DNA from: Patescibacteria group bacterium
GTDB lineage: Bacteria; Patescibacteriota; Patescibacteriia; UBA2591; UBA6264
DNA length: 36,205 bases
Assembly: GCA_021735685.1 (NCBI GenBank)
Contig: JAIPGN010000006.1
Span: forward strand, 1-36,205
Direction of reading: 5' to 3'
How positions within the stretch are numbered: position 1 is the stretch's first letter; each line of letters starts with the position of its first letter. The position numbers and the translations under genes are program-made. Below are positions 23,100-30,099 of this stretch, in pieces. The notes beneath the pieces are model-generated. The model ran no database searches. It saw only the letters and a list, made by a program, of their open reading frames with translations, and was not told the origin of the DNA.

Positions 23100-23241
23100 A
23101 AAAAAACTGCTTACGCAGACTTTATTTTCGAAAAAACAAAAAATGTTTTTAGTCTCGGCAGGCCTTTCATCTTCTAATTTTGGAAATAAAATTAAAAAAC
23201 AAAAGTTTAAACTAATGTCAGCACCTACGGTCTGCGACAAC
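23100..23241 (-). promoter_or_regulatory. L10-type autoregulatory leader with a possible attenuator
   Basis: Between the promoter and rplJ, the minus strand carries GTAGGTGC (23228-23221) and CCTGCCGAGACT (23162-23151), the two conserved blocks of the L10 leader that form the protein-binding kink-turn region. CGCAGAC (23236-23230) can pair with GTCTGCG (23120-23114) to close the structure. The last strand also overlaps a small hairpin CTGC-GTAA-GCAG followed by seven T (23118-23100). The two pairings exclude each other, as expected for attenuation. Recognition is from memory of the family, not a covariance search. Confidence 0.7.
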
Positions 23242-23247
23242 ACTATT

Positions 23248-23275
23248 ATGATAACAAAGAAGAGGTCTTTGTCAA
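23248..23275 (-). promoter_or_regulatory. Promoter for rplJ-rplL
   Basis: TTGACA (23275-23270) and TATCAT (23253-23248) are 16 bases apart on the minus strand. Transcription would start near 23241, giving a leader of about 165 bases. Confidence 0.7.
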
Positions 23276-23294
23276 ACCATATTTATCCACAATA

Positions 23295-23702
23295 TTAAAG
23301 CTTTTTGGTTGATTTCCAATGATAAGCATATAAAGGCAAACCAATCAAAATTAAAGCCAAACTAACTGAGGCTTCTCGATGACGACGGCTAGTCAGGGGA
23401 TCAATCTGAGAGCTTTTTTCTTCCCAATCTTGATAAGACTCAACAATGGATGTAATCGCTTTTTTTTCTTCATCGCTTAGTTCTTCATCTCCCCTTTCTT
23501 CCACTTTTTGCAAATAATCTACAGGATAACTAAGAGAAGGTCGAGAATAATTTATTCTATCTTGCTCTTCAGCTTGTTTAAAAACAAAGGCCTTGAGTCC
23601 CATATCCAATAAACGAACACTACCAATAATTAAAAGGACCAGGCCAACTAAACTAAAAATATATAAATAAATTGCTTTTAAGGTTTGATGAGAAGAAGAC
23701 AT
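23295..23702 (-). CDS. Membrane protein of unknown function (two helices)
   Basis: The 135-residue protein has a hydrophobic segment near the N-terminus (IYLYIFSLVGLVLLIIGSVRLL) and a second at about residues 112-128 (VSLALILIGLPLYAYHW), with a charged glutamate/lysine-rich loop between. The LDMGLKAFVFK motif after the first helix resembles DUF5671-type proteins, though I am not certain. The long loop probably faces one side of the membrane. It is the last gene of the rpsB-to-pyrH run, 10 bases after pyrH. The rplJ promoter starts just after its stop. Confidence 0.72.
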   Translation of the reverse strand: MSSSHQTLKAIYLYIFSLVGLVLLIIGSVRLLDMGLKAFVFKQAEEQDRINYSRPSLSYPVDYLQKVEERGDEELSDEEKKAITSIVESYQDWEEKSSQIDPLTSRRHREASVSLALILIGLPLYAYHWKSTKKL

Positions 23703-23712
23703 ATAATAAATT

Positions 23713-24408
23713 TTATTTAATAATTGTGCCTTTAAATTTTTGAGAGGCTAGACATTTTTTTAAATTTTCAACATCTCGCCCATTCAAAATAACCACCTCT
23801 AATCCTAATTTTTGAGCTAATAAGCTCGCCGGAGGACCAAAGGGTGCTGACTTACGAGGAGACCATTCTCGTCCGACAATTTTTAAAAAATTTCCCCAAC
23901 TTAATTCAGAAAGCGGCTTAGCGTCAGGGAATTTATCTGGATCTTGATCATAAACATAATCAATATCGCTTAAATTAAAAACTCGACTCGCTCCCAAATT
24001 ATCAGCCCATAGAACCGCATCTTTATCACTGGAACAACCCGGCTTCCAACCCGAGGCAACAATTAAATTGTATTTATTGTCCACTTTAGTGTGCGGATCA
24101 ATTAAAACTTGAGGATAAGCTAAATCGCCGAAAAGACAACGCACAAATTCCGCATTAAGTTTAGTTGCTGCAATGCCCAACCAGTCCAAATCTAAATCTT
24201 TAATTTTTGCAATAGACTGAGCCGCTTGATTATACTTACGATTAACTCCTCCCCCGCCCGTAATTAAAACTAAACGATAATCTTGCTTTAGTAAATCAAT
24301 TATTAACTCTCTTATTTTTTTTAGAAAATCAACATTAATTTCTTCCTGAGGAATAATAAGAGACCCCCCTAAAGAAAAAACTAAAGTTTTTTTATTTTTT
24401 TCAGACAT
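23713..24408 (-). CDS. pyrH: UMP kinase (amino-acid kinase fold)
   Basis: UMP kinase phosphorylates UMP to UDP for pyrimidine nucleotide supply. The 231-residue protein shows the amino-acid kinase signatures: FSLGGSLIIP at the phosphate loop, LITGGGGVNRKYNQAA, and the substrate region GWKPGCSSDKDAVLWADNLG. The ATP-binding strand is VFNLSDIDYVYDQDP. Several features, such as the short length and the GGGGVNRKY loop, look closer to the archaeal-type enzyme than to E. coli PyrH. Related kinases of the same fold are a weaker alternative. It is cotranscribed with argS (10-base gap). Confidence 0.85.
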   Translation of the reverse strand: MSEKNKKTLVFSLGGSLIIPQEEINVDFLKKIRELIIDLLKQDYRLVLITGGGGVNRKYNQAAQSIAKIKDLDLDWLGIAATKLNAEFVRCLFGDLAYPQVLIDPHTKVDNKYNLIVASGWKPGCSSDKDAVLWADNLGASRVFNLSDIDYVYDQDPDKFPDAKPLSELSWGNFLKIVGREWSPRKSAPFGPPASLLAQKLGLEVVILNGRDVENLKKCLASQKFKGTIIK

Positions 24409-24418
24409 AAAACAAAAA

Positions 24419-26161
24419 TTACATTTTAGAAAGAACTTTAATTCCCAATAGTTTCAATCCATTTTCTAAAACTTGGGCAACGCAAAGCAAAAATTGAAGT
24501 CGAGCAGCCTTTAAATCGGGTTGCGATTTAAGAATATTGCTTTGGTGATAAAACTCATTAAATTGGTGCCCTAATTTTAGCAAATAATGAGCCAATAAAG
24601 AAGGATTGCGTTCTTGACTAGCTCTTTTAATAATTTCAGGAAAAAAAGACAAAAACTGGGCTAAATTAATTTCAGTATCCGTGCCAAGTAAAGAAAAATT
24701 TATCTCTTGTTCTTTTTCTTTTTTTTCTTTTGAATTTTTAGTTAAAATACTTTGGATTCGAGCATAAGTATATTGCAAATAAGGACCAGTGTCTCCCTCA
24801 AAGGAAAGAGAATCTTCTGGGCTAAAATTAACTTTCTGATCTGGTCGGAATTTTAAAAAGAAAAAACGTAAAGCAGCTTGGGCAATAATCTGAGCCCGCG
24901 TCGATACCTCTAAAGGGCTCAAGTTTGGGCTTCTTTTAAAAACCTCTACCTTAGCCATTTGTTCCATTTTTTTAACCAATTCATCAATATCTACCACCTC
25001 TCCTTCCCGAGATTTCATTTTTCCCTCCGGTAAAAAAACCAAGCCATAAGAAAAATGTTCTCTTTGAGGTCCTTCTTGATTTAAACCAAAAATATCCAAA
25101 ACCTTAAACAAAACTCGAAAATAATGATTTTGTTCGGAAGCAACCACATAAATAAAACGATCTAGATTAAAATCATTATAAATTTTAGCCAAACCAATAT
25201 CTTGAGTAATATAAACACTAGTTTGATCTGGACGTAAAAGAACCTTTTTGCCTAAATTATACTCCTCTAAATCAATTTCAATAGCTCCGTCTTCTCTCTG
25301 GCAACAAAGATCTTTTTTCAGAGCCTTATTAACAATGTCTTTTCCCGAGTTATAAACATCACTTTCAAAATTAACGTGATCGAAACTAATGCCCAATTTT
25401 TGGTAAGTTTCTTCTATTCCCTCTAAAGCCCATTTGTTCATCTTTTGCCAAAGATCAAGCACGTGTGGATCACCCTCTTCCCATTGTTGTAACATTTCTT
25501 GAGCTTCTGTTAACAGGGAAGGATCTTCTTGTGATTTTTGCTCAAATAAAACATAATAATTGCCCACAAAATGATCTCCTTTTATTTTTTCTGACTTCGG
25601 TGTCTTCCCCTCTCCCCATTTTTGGTAAGCCAACATTGACTTACAAATATGAATCCCTCGATCGTTGATTAAGTTAAAAGTTGAGACCTTGAGCCCTTGA
25701 GCCCTAAACAAACTCGTTAAACTATCTCCTAAAAGATTATTTCTTAAATGTCCCAAATGTTGAGGCTTATTAGTGTTAGGGGCTGAATACTCAATGCCAA
25801 TTTTCTGCTTTTGATTATCTGAAGAGTAACCAAATTTATCCTTTTCTTCTAATATCTGCTGACAGATTGCTTTAAAAAAATTAGTTTTTTTAATAAAAAA
25901 ATTAAGATAAGGGCCTACATTTTCAATTTTCTCTAAAAAATCAATATTCTTTCGATCTAATTCTTTTTTGAAATGTCGAGCTAATTCTTTAGGATCTTTT
26001 TTTAAAACCTGAGAAAGTTGAAAGCAAGGAAAAGTAAATTCTCCTTGTTCTAATTGCTCAGATCTTTCTAAATTGAATATAAAGTCTGTTGGCAAATCTT
26101 CTGTGATTGCCTCTTTTAAAGATTCAACAATTTTTTTTTGAATTTCTTTTATTTTCACCAT
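24419..26161 (-). CDS. argS: Arginyl-tRNA synthetase
   Basis: This class I synthetase charges tRNA-Arg. The N-terminal additional domain (residues 1-115) recognises the tRNA elbow. IEYSAPNTNKPQHLGHLRNN carries the HIGH-type motif (HLGH). The KMSKS equivalent is GKMKSREGEVV. The C-terminal DALR anticodon-binding domain starts near LQYTYARIQSIL and ends in LENGLKLLGIKVLSKM. The 580-residue length is normal. It lies 6 bases downstream of the DJ-1/PfpI gene and 10 bases upstream of pyrH. Confidence 0.97.
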   Translation of the reverse strand: MVKIKEIQKKIVESLKEAITEDLPTDFIFNLERSEQLEQGEFTFPCFQLSQVLKKDPKELARHFKKELDRKNIDFLEKIENVGPYLNFFIKKTNFFKAICQQILEEKDKFGYSSDNQKQKIGIEYSAPNTNKPQHLGHLRNNLLGDSLTSLFRAQGLKVSTFNLINDRGIHICKSMLAYQKWGEGKTPKSEKIKGDHFVGNYYVLFEQKSQEDPSLLTEAQEMLQQWEEGDPHVLDLWQKMNKWALEGIEETYQKLGISFDHVNFESDVYNSGKDIVNKALKKDLCCQREDGAIEIDLEEYNLGKKVLLRPDQTSVYITQDIGLAKIYNDFNLDRFIYVVASEQNHYFRVLFKVLDIFGLNQEGPQREHFSYGLVFLPEGKMKSREGEVVDIDELVKKMEQMAKVEVFKRSPNLSPLEVSTRAQIIAQAALRFFFLKFRPDQKVNFSPEDSLSFEGDTGPYLQYTYARIQSILTKNSKEKKEKEQEINFSLLGTDTEINLAQFLSFFPEIIKRASQERNPSLLAHYLLKLGHQFNEFYHQSNILKSQPDLKAARLQFLLCVAQVLENGLKLLGIKVLSKM

Positions 26162-26167
26162 ATATTT

Positions 26168-26818
26168 TTATGGTAATAATAAATCAACCAAAGCTTGGCC
26201 AAATCTTTCTGCAGCCAAAGGACCATTAGCTGTTACTATTCGAGAATCGATCACTACTGCTTGATCGACATACTCTGCTTCTTTTTCTTTTAAAGCCTCA
26301 ATCGTCCATTGGTTGTCTGGGTCGGACCAAACTGTAGCTTGATGACCCGCCAGAACTTCAGCTTGCGCTAAAATAACTGGAGCTAAACAAATTGCTCCCA
26401 AAACTTTATCTTTTTCAACAAATTGATGCACTACTTGATGAACTTCTTGATCTTCAATGTAATCAACAGCGCCCGGACCACCAATAAAAACCAAAGCACC
26501 AAATCGATTTGGATCTAAATCAAAAAGATTTCTTTCTATTTTAACTATCTGGCCAAATTTTCCCTGAGCTTCGTTTCCTTGAGAACTAACAGTAACAATT
26601 TCTAAGCCTCCGGCCTCCAAGACCTTTTTAGTATTTTCGTACTCTAAATCTTGAAAACCCTGTGGAGCAACTACTAAAGCTACTCTCTGATTAAGGTTAG
26701 ACTCTAAAGGCATCATATTGTTTTCTTCATTATTACGAGATGGCTCAAATAAACGACAAGCCGTTAAAAGGAAAGTGATAGTAATAAAAAATAAAAATAG
26801 TTTAATATTTGATTTCAT
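26168..26818 (-). CDS. DJ-1/PfpI-family lipoprotein
   Basis: The 216-residue protein starts with a lipoprotein signal, FITITFLLTAC, with lipidated cysteine C21. A glutamine-amidotransferase-like DJ-1/PfpI domain follows. The nucleophilic elbow is GAICLAP with C144, the conserved glutamate that activates it is in FQDLEY (E59), and IGGPGAVDYI precedes the elbow. Members act as glyoxalase-like, deglycase-like or chaperone proteins, and some are peptidases; the activity here is unknown. A lipid-anchored, extracytoplasmic member is unusual since most are cytoplasmic. It lies between ricT and argS with gaps of only 3 and 6 bases. Confidence 0.88.
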   Translation of the reverse strand: MKSNIKLFLFFITITFLLTACRLFEPSRNNEENNMMPLESNLNQRVALVVAPQGFQDLEYENTKKVLEAGGLEIVTVSSQGNEAQGKFGQIVKIERNLFDLDPNRFGALVFIGGPGAVDYIEDQEVHQVVHQFVEKDKVLGAICLAPVILAQAEVLAGHQATVWSDPDNQWTIEALKEKEAEYVDQAVVIDSRIVTANGPLAAERFGQALVDLLLP

Positions 26819-26821
26819 TTT

Positions 26822-27637
26822 TTAAAATTTCAACTCATCTAAAGGAACTTCCAAGAACTCATTTTTGGTCTTAATAATAACAATTCTTTCTAAGACCCGA
26901 TAACCCTTGACTTGGCCAGGGCCTTGCTTAGTCTTAACCTTGCTCCCCAAAGAAGGTAAATCTTTAAGCGCTTCTTTATAAGCTTCTTCTTCAAAAGAAA
27001 GGCAACACTTGAGGCGACCGCAGATTCCCGATAACCTTTCTGGTCCCCTCTGAGAAAGGCTTTGATGAGCCATCATTTCTGTAGTTACTTGTCCTAAATT
27101 TTTTAAAAAACTTAAACAACATAAGGGTCGGCCACAAGGTCCAATATCTCCCATCAAACAAGTTTCTTGCCGCGCACCCACTTGATGCATTCGAATTGAT
27201 TTATGGAAACGATGAGCTAAATCTTTAACCAAAAGACGAAAATCAACTCGATTAGGTGCCACAAAAGCAAAAGTAACCCTTCCTCCGTCAAAACTAAAAA
27301 GAGCGTCAATAACTTTTATTGGCAACTCTCTTTTTTTTGCTAAATCCTCACAGGCCTTAATTGCCTTTTTTTTAGCTTTATTCTTTTCTTGGAAATTTTT
27401 TATATCCTCTGCGCTCGCTTTTCTTAAAATAATGACTTTCTCTTCTTGGTCAGAGAATTCCTTGCCTTCTTCTGTCACTCTCACTACTGTGCCTAAATCT
27501 GTACCCTTCTTTGATCTAATAATAACCTTTTGGCCCGCTTGTAAATCTCCAGCCAAAATTGGCTTTCCTTTCTGATTTAAAATAGCGCCATAAAGACCTT
27601 CCCAGGAAGCTAATTGTACTAAAACTCCAACACCCAT
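26822..27637 (-). CDS. ricT: PSP1-domain protein RicT (YaaT)
   Basis: RicT belongs to a complex that promotes RNA processing with RNase Y in Bacillus and is needed for competence and sporulation there. The N-terminal half has a small barrel-like strand region (GVGVLVQLASWEGLYGAIL), followed by the PSP1 core. The core includes FSFDGGRVTFAFVAPNRVDFR, RHFHKSIRMHQVGARQE-like sequence, and a cysteine cluster: CLMGDIGPCGRPLCC and CGRLKCC, probably binding an iron-sulfur cluster or metal as in the Bacillus complex. No RicA or RicF partner is seen in the window. The length of 271 residues is normal. Confidence 0.92.
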   Translation of the reverse strand: MGVGVLVQLASWEGLYGAILNQKGKPILAGDLQAGQKVIIRSKKGTDLGTVVRVTEEGKEFSDQEEKVIILRKASAEDIKNFQEKNKAKKKAIKACEDLAKKRELPIKVIDALFSFDGGRVTFAFVAPNRVDFRLLVKDLAHRFHKSIRMHQVGARQETCLMGDIGPCGRPLCCLSFLKNLGQVTTEMMAHQSLSQRGPERLSGICGRLKCCLSFEEEAYKEALKDLPSLGSKVKTKQGPGQVKGYRVLERIVIIKTKNEFLEVPLDELKF

Positions 27638-27673
27638 TTAGATTTCAAGTATTTATTTCTTTGATCTTAAAAA

Positions 27674-28255
27674 CTATAAAGCGAAACGAACGAATCTACG
27701 AATCTGAATATTTTCACCAAGTTTAGCAATCATCGCCTGAATTAAATCAGTAATCGTTTGTTGATCGTCCTTAATAAAACTTTGCTCCAATAAACAGGAG
27801 GTGCTATAGAATTTTTCTATTTTATTTCCTAAAATTTTATCAATAATTTCAGCTGGTTTTTTTTCTTTTTCTAGATTTTCTCGATAAATTTGCTTTTCCT
27901 TTTCAATAATTTCAGCTGGCACCTCTTCCCTTTCTTTCCAACGAGGATTTGCCGCCGCAATATGTAAAGCAATTTCGTGAGCCAATTTTTTAAACTCTTC
28001 ATTTCGAGCCACAAAATCAGTCTCGCAGACTAATTCCAGTAAAACTCCAATTTTGTTATTGCTGTGAATATAGGCCTCAACTAGCCCCTCTTTGGTTTCT
28101 CTCAAACCCTTATCGCTGGCCATCTTTTGCCCTCTTTTCCTTAAAAATTCAATTGCTTTTTCTAAATCATTATTACTTTCTTTTAAGGCCTTTTGGCAAT
28201 CTAAGATGCCTGCCCCAGTAACTTGACGTAATTTTTTGATAATTTCAGAACTCAT
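27674..28255 (-). CDS. tsf: Elongation factor Ts
   Basis: EF-Ts exchanges GDP for GTP on EF-Tu. The protein begins MSSEIIKKLRQVTGAGILDCQ, the family start; the frame is open further upstream but only into lysine/arginine-rich sequence overlapping the end of rpsB in another frame, so the ATG at 28255 is preferred. The conserved TDFVARNEEFKKL is present, then a shortened dimerisation region and the C-terminal VRFAL. At 193 residues it is shorter than E. coli EF-Ts (283 residues), like the short forms in many bacteria. It starts 1 base after the rpsB stop. Confidence 0.95.
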   Translation of the reverse strand: MSSEIIKKLRQVTGAGILDCQKALKESNNDLEKAIEFLRKRGQKMASDKGLRETKEGLVEAYIHSNNKIGVLLELVCETDFVARNEEFKKLAHEIALHIAAANPRWKEREEVPAEIIEKEKQIYRENLEKEKKPAEIIDKILGNKIEKFYSTSCLLEQSFIKDDQQTITDLIQAMIAKLGENIQIRRFVRFAL

Positions 28256-28256
28256 A

Positions 28257-29132
28257 TTATTTTTCTTTTTTATCTTTATCTTTTTCTTTTTTATCTTTTT
28301 TATTTCCTTTTTTTGTTTCCTTCTTGTCTTTCTCTGTCTTTTTTGCTTCCTTTTGCTCGCCTTTAGACTCTTTTTCCTCACTTTTCTCTTTTTTTCCTTT
28401 TTCTTTAGCCACTAAGGAAGGATTCTCTGCTTGGCCAATAATAACAGCTTCAGTAATTAATTTAGTTATTATTTCAATTGTTTTTAAAGAATCGTCATTA
28501 ATAGGAATAGGAAAATCAACTAATTCTGGATTAGCATTAGTGTCCACCATAGCCACTACTGGAATTTTACACTTCTGAGCCTCCTCTATTGCTGTTTTTT
28601 CGTGAACAATGTCAATAACATAAATTAAGTCAGGTTTCTTTTTTAAATCCTTAATTCCGCCAATCATGGTTTCTAATTTTTTGAGCTCTCTTTCCATTTC
28701 TAAACGTTCTTTTTTCGTATATTTCTCCCATTCTCCTGATTGCGAATCTTTGGTCATTTTATTAAATTTTTTAATCAATTTAGAAATAGTAGCAAAATTA
28801 GTTAAGGTGCCTCCTAGCCACCGTTGATTAACATAAGGAACTCCGGACTCTAAAGCAAACTTAGTAACAATATCTTTGGCCACTGGTTTGGTGCCTAAAA
28901 AAAGAATCTCTGCACCAGCAGCTACCTGCTCTCTAACAAAATTAACAGCCTCTTCTAATTTTAGAAGGGTTTTTTCTAAATCAATAAAATGAATATTATT
29001 TCTTAAGCCCACAATAAAAGGTTGCATTTTGGGCAAACATTTATTTTTGAAATGCCCTAATTGCGCTCCCGCTTCAGCTAGTTCATCTACAGAAGGTAAG
29101 GACAAGGTTTTCTTCGATTGCTTGGTTGTCAT
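28257..29132 (-). CDS. rpsB: Ribosomal protein S2 with a charged C-terminal tail
   Basis: S2 is a small-subunit protein near the decoding platform and bridges to S1. The core is typical: AGAQLGHFKNKCLPKMQPFI, FLGTKPVAKDIV, VNQRWLGGTLTNF, DLIYVID and PVVAMVDTNANPELVDFPI. After about residue 240 the protein continues with some 50 residues rich in lysine and glutamate, longer than most homologues. The gene is followed by tsf after 1 base, the classic rpsB-tsf order. A well-formed promoter lies at 29168-29196. Confidence 0.97.
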   Translation of the reverse strand: MTTKQSKKTLSLPSVDELAEAGAQLGHFKNKCLPKMQPFIVGLRNNIHFIDLEKTLLKLEEAVNFVREQVAAGAEILFLGTKPVAKDIVTKFALESGVPYVNQRWLGGTLTNFATISKLIKKFNKMTKDSQSGEWEKYTKKERLEMERELKKLETMIGGIKDLKKKPDLIYVIDIVHEKTAIEEAQKCKIPVVAMVDTNANPELVDFPIPINDDSLKTIEIITKLITEAVIIGQAENPSLVAKEKGKKEKSEEKESKGEQKEAKKTEKDKKETKKGNKKDKKEKDKDKKEK

Positions 29133-29167
29133 AAAATAAGTAAATAAAAAATTTTTAAGCTTTTGAA

Positions 29168-29196
29168 ATTATAACAAAATCTCCTCAAAAGAGCAA
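29168..29196 (-). promoter_or_regulatory. Promoter for rpsB-tsf and downstream genes
   Basis: TTGCTC (29196-29191) and TATAAT (29173-29168) are 17 bases apart on the minus strand, about 35 bases ahead of the rpsB ATG. The -10 is perfect and the -35 partial. Confidence 0.75.
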
Positions 29197-29211
29197 GACT
29201 TGTTTTAAGGC

Positions 29212-29239
29212 TTGACAAAAACATTGACTCCTGTATACT
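29212..29239 (+). promoter_or_regulatory. Strong sigma-70 promoter for a small RNA
   Basis: A perfect TTGACA (29212-29217) and TATACT (29234-29239) are separated by 16 bases. The start would be near 29246. No protein gene follows on this strand, so the product is probably an RNA. Confidence 0.8.
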
Positions 29240-29245
29240 ATTGAT

Positions 29246-29374
29246 ACTAAATTAATGGAGGAAAAATATTTTTAGGGAGGTGAGCGAGAAAGTCCGGGAA
29301 AGAAGAGTCCTCCTTTCATCAATAAAGATCGCTCGCTTCCCTTGTCTTAATTGCCCTTCGGGGCAATTTTTTTT
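29246..29374 (+). ncRNA. Candidate small structured RNA, about 130 nt
   Basis: The unit has its own promoter, no coding frame, and a strong terminator. GGGAGGTGAGCGA (29275-29287) pairs with TCGCTCGCTTCCC (29329-29341), a 13-bp stem with two G-U pairs. Inside, GAAAG (29288-29292) can pair with CTTTC (29313-29317). GAAAGTCCGGG recalls a conserved block of RNase P RNA, but the RNA is far too short and the partner block is missing. Its position beside ybaB recalls the SRP RNA gene next to dnaX-ybaB-recR in Bacillus, but the SRP core motif is not found. It may belong to an undescribed class. Confidence 0.65.
29349..29374 (+). terminator. Intrinsic terminator of the small RNA
   Basis: AATTGCCC (29349-29356) pairs with GGGCAATT (29361-29368) around a TTCG tetraloop closed by C-G, followed by a run of eight T (29367-29374). 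This is a canonical intrinsic terminator. Confidence 0.92.
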
Positions 29375-29385
29375 ATTCTGAAAAA

Positions 29386-29631
29386 CTAAAGCCCTTCTTT
29401 AATTTTAGACATTTTTGAAGCCAAGTCTCCCTGCATCTTCTTCAAAGCCTGATTAAAACATTTCTGAATAACCTTTTCTTGTTTTTCTTTTTCTAATTCT
29501 GGGTTTAATTGAATCTCCAAAATTTCCATTTTTCCATTTATTTTTATCTTTACCCCTTCTAATTCTTCTTCTACCTCAGATTGACTTAATAAAGATTGAA
29601 TTTGTTTTAATTGTTTTATTTTCTCAAACAT
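29386..29631 (-). CDS. ybaB: YbaB/EbfC-family nucleoid-associated protein (short)
   Basis: YbaB proteins form tweezer-like dimers that bind DNA and are often linked with dnaX and recR. The 81-residue protein has the family core: an N-terminal helix, VKIKINGKMEILEIQLNPEL and a helix with CFNQALKKMQGDLASKM. It lacks the glycine-rich ends and some of the first helix of typical members (about 100-110 residues). Neither dnaX nor recR is next to it here. The small RNA terminator lies 11 bases beyond its stop on the other strand. Confidence 0.85.
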   Translation of the reverse strand: MFEKIKQLKQIQSLLSQSEVEEELEGVKIKINGKMEILEIQLNPELEKEKQEKVIQKCFNQALKKMQGDLASKMSKIKEGL

Positions 29632-29694
29632 ATTTTTTTATAATTTAATTTATTTTATAATCCCCTAGGAACCCGTTTCCCCAGTCATTTATTG

Positions 29695-29720
29695 CACAGG
29701 TTGAACCTGTGTATTTTTTT
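29695..29720 (+). terminator. Orphan terminator-like hairpin
   Basis: CACAGG (29695-29700) pairs with CCTGTG (29706-29711), followed by TATTTTTTT. No plus-strand transcript that it would end is evident, so its role is unclear; on the minus strand it would lie in the ybaB leader. Confidence 0.45.
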
Positions 29721-29751
29721 AACTTCAACTCCTAAGAAATATTTTGATAAA

Positions 29752-29845
29752 CAAAAAAGGGTGTTAAGTTAGAATCAGGCGAAGCCTTCAACCAAGAGAT
29801 AATTAAGTAAATAATCATCCTGAGAAATAAATCCCCCTAACACCA
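29752..29845 (-). ncRNA. Candidate small RNA or attenuated leader upstream of ybaB
   Basis: A perfect TATAAT (29857-29852) precedes a 94-nt segment whose ends pair: GGTGTTA (29844-29838) with TAACACC (29766-29760), followed by six T. Inside are the hairpins GATGATTAT/ATTATC and AGGC-TTC-GCCT. The closing stem next to the T-run can itself act as a terminator, so this could be a stand-alone RNA or a leader that attenuates ybaB 120 bases on. No known class is recognised. Confidence 0.5.
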
Positions 29846-29851
29846 TTGCTT

Positions 29852-29879
29852 ATTATAACAACCTCTATCAGAAAAACAA
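29852..29879 (-). promoter_or_regulatory. Promoter of the candidate RNA upstream of ybaB
   Basis: TATAAT (29857-29852) with TTGTTT (29879-29874) 16 bases upstream. The -10 is perfect, the -35 moderate. Confidence 0.55.
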
Positions 29880-29997
29880 CTTTCTAAAACTGTGGACAAT
29901 CATAGCCAATCCTCTTCGACAAATAAACCGACAAGCAGAAGGCGACTATCAACTCTTAGGAGCCGAGCTCCTAAATAAAATAGCTTTTAGGAATAGC

Positions 29998-30026
29998 AAA
30001 AGCCCGGGCAAAAGCCCGGGCTTTCT
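29998..30026 (-). terminator. Terminator of the S-layer-like gene
   Basis: AAAGCCCGGGC (29999-30009) pairs with GCCCGGGCTTT (30014-30024) around AAAA, an 11-bp very GC-rich stem. On the minus strand it follows the S-layer gene stop by about 75 bases and ends in CTTTTGC. Confidence 0.75.
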
Positions 30027-30099
30027 AATTAGCGAATATTTTTAGTATATTCCTAACTGTGAATCGGTTTAAACGCTCCGATCAAAACGTTAAATCTAT

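Larger units (their letters stand above)
29632..30099. other. Long spacer between ybaB and the S-layer gene
   Basis: No protein gene is supported in this 468-bp stretch. It holds a candidate minus-strand RNA (29752-29845) with a -10 element, a plus-strand hairpin with a T-run (29695-29720), a hairpin TTAGGAGC-CGA-GCTCCTAA at 29956-29974, and the terminator of the S-layer gene (29998-30026). The rest is AT-rich without recognisable signals. Confidence 0.7.

Noticed and set aside
28256-28381. Upstream extension of tsf with lysine/arginine-rich residues
   Set aside because: It overlaps the rpsB tail in another frame, and EF-Ts homologues start at the ATG at 28255.
29281-29374. Short GTG frame within the small RNA
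   Set aside because: The purine-rich motif touches the GTG with no spacing, the frame runs into the terminator, and the peptide resembles nothing.
29246-29374. RNase P RNA or SRP RNA as identity of the small RNA
   Set aside because: Only one 11-base block resembles RNase P RNA and the partner block is missing in 130 nt; the SRP tetraloop core and flanking internal loops are not present.
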